In this document: positions 7,553-8,120 of the stretch, piece after piece
How the letters are laid out: each line of letters begins with the position of its first letter
Position numbering within the stretch: the first letter of the stretch is position 1
Assembly: GCA_946885645.1 (NCBI GenBank)
Contig: CAMPGU010000187.1
Span: 1 to 8,120 of the forward strand
Direction of reading: 5' to 3'
Length of the DNA stretch: 8,120 bases
Source: an uncultured Haloferula sp.
Lineage (GTDB): Bacteria; Verrucomicrobiota; Verrucomicrobiae; Verrucomicrobiales; Akkermansiaceae
The notes under the pieces: generated by a model
Databases searched by the model: none
Seen by the model: only the letters and a program-made list of their open reading frames with translations
Told to the model about the DNA's origin: nothing
Made by a program: the position numbers and the translations under genes

Positions 7553-8120
7553 ATGATCCGACGGTGCCTTTCCTATCTGCGCACGGTCCGTCTCCACGTG
7601 ACGGGCGGGCTGATCCTTTTGATCTTCGCGGCGCTTCTGGAAGTGGCTTTGCCTTGGCCGGTGAAATGGCTGGTGGATTGTGTATTCGGCTCCCAGCCAC
7701 CGCCGGAGTGGCTGGCACGCTTGCCGGGATTTCGCCCCGGTGACGGGGACGCGGCGGCAATCCTTTCGATCGCGCTGATCGTGGTGCTGCTCGGGGTCTT
7801 TCACAAGACGCTCACGATGTTCAGCCAGCTATGGATGATCCATGCGGGGAATCGCATGGTGAAAGCAATCCGCGTGGCGGCGCTGGATCACCTCTACCGC
7901 TTGCCCCTGGCCTACCACGACCGCTCCAAGGTGGGCGACCTCCTCTACCGCGCGGCCTACGATAGCTACGCACTGCAGTCGCTTCTCTCCGGCGTCTTGG
8001 TGCCGATGTTCTCCGGCCTCTGCGTCTCCCTCGGCGTGGTGATCGTGATGCTCAATACCGACGTAACGCTCACGCTGATCACCAGCGCCACGGCTCCGCT
8101 GATCTGGCTCAACATCAAGA
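7553..8120 (+). CDS. ABC exporter, membrane-domain N-terminus (3'-truncated by window end)
   Basis: The frame is open from the ATG at 7553 to the last base: 189 residues with no stop. The sequence matches the membrane domain of type-I ABC exporters. It has a first helix at about 18-35 with a following PWPVKWLVD segment, a second at about 67-83, the conserved intracellular-loop region LYRLPLAYHDRSKVGDLLYR (114-133) corresponding to the family's YFD...GDLLSR pattern, and further helices at about 147-167 and 171-187. The nucleotide-binding domain (Walker A/B, LSGGQ) would lie beyond the window, so it is not certain that it is fused. Only four bases separate it from the GH-GT2 gene, so the two are very likely cotranscribed and translationally linked. 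Relatives with this fold export lipids, drugs, peptides and glucans (NdvA/ChvA, MsbA). Export of the neighbour's glycan product is my inference. Confidence 0.88.
   Translation, partial: MIRRCLSYLRTVRLHVTGGLILLIFAALLEVALPWPVKWLVDCVFGSQPPPEWLARLPGFRPGDGDAAAILSIALIVVLLGVFHKTLTMFSQLWMIHAGNRMVKAIRVAALDHLYRLPLAYHDRSKVGDLLYRAAYDSYALQSLLSGVLVPMFSGLCVSLGVVIVMLNTDVTLTLITSATAPLIWLNIK

Overview
The window is GC-rich, densely coded and reads entirely on the + strand. The best lineage clue is the C-terminus of the first gene: the calcium-loop-like motif DPDHDGLENLLEYALG followed by a short beta-rich module is a tail I associate with secreted proteins of Verrucomicrobiota (and some Planctomycetota). A Verrucomicrobiae-like, Gram-negative bacterium is therefore my best guess. 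The lineage is inferred from this style of protein, not from a marker gene.

Layout. (1) Positions 1-2352 hold the 3' part of a large secreted multidomain protein. It is a string of Ig-like, jelly-roll and MBG-type modules and is probably the tail of a subtilase-type peptidase or another surface protein. (2) Positions 2353-2817 are mostly non-coding. They contain a possible 36-residue membrane or signal-peptide-like ORF and a strong GC-rich hairpin that looks like an intrinsic terminator. (3) From about 2818 (or 2725) to the end there are three tightly packed genes. The first encodes an exported protein with a CBM9-like domain and a DUF5916-type outer-membrane beta-barrel. Twelve bases later comes an 858-residue inner-membrane protein that fuses a retaining-type glycoside-hydrolase TIM barrel to a family-2 glycosyltransferase. 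Four bases after that begins an ABC exporter whose membrane domain runs off the window.

How they may work together. The GH-GT2 fusion and the ABC exporter make a plausible synthesis-and-export pair for a glycan. No membrane segment lies between the GH and GT2 domains, so both should face the cytoplasm. This suggests that a chain or oligosaccharide is made and trimmed, transferred or closed inside the cell and then exported, by analogy with cyclic beta-1,2-glucan synthesis followed by NdvA/ChvA-type export. The co-directional CBM9/beta-barrel gene could provide an outer-membrane glycan-binding or passage step. That whole pathway is inference: the sequence shows domain content, catalytic residues and spacing, but not the sugar or the linkage. 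This three-gene block is the part of the window most likely to be an undescribed system.
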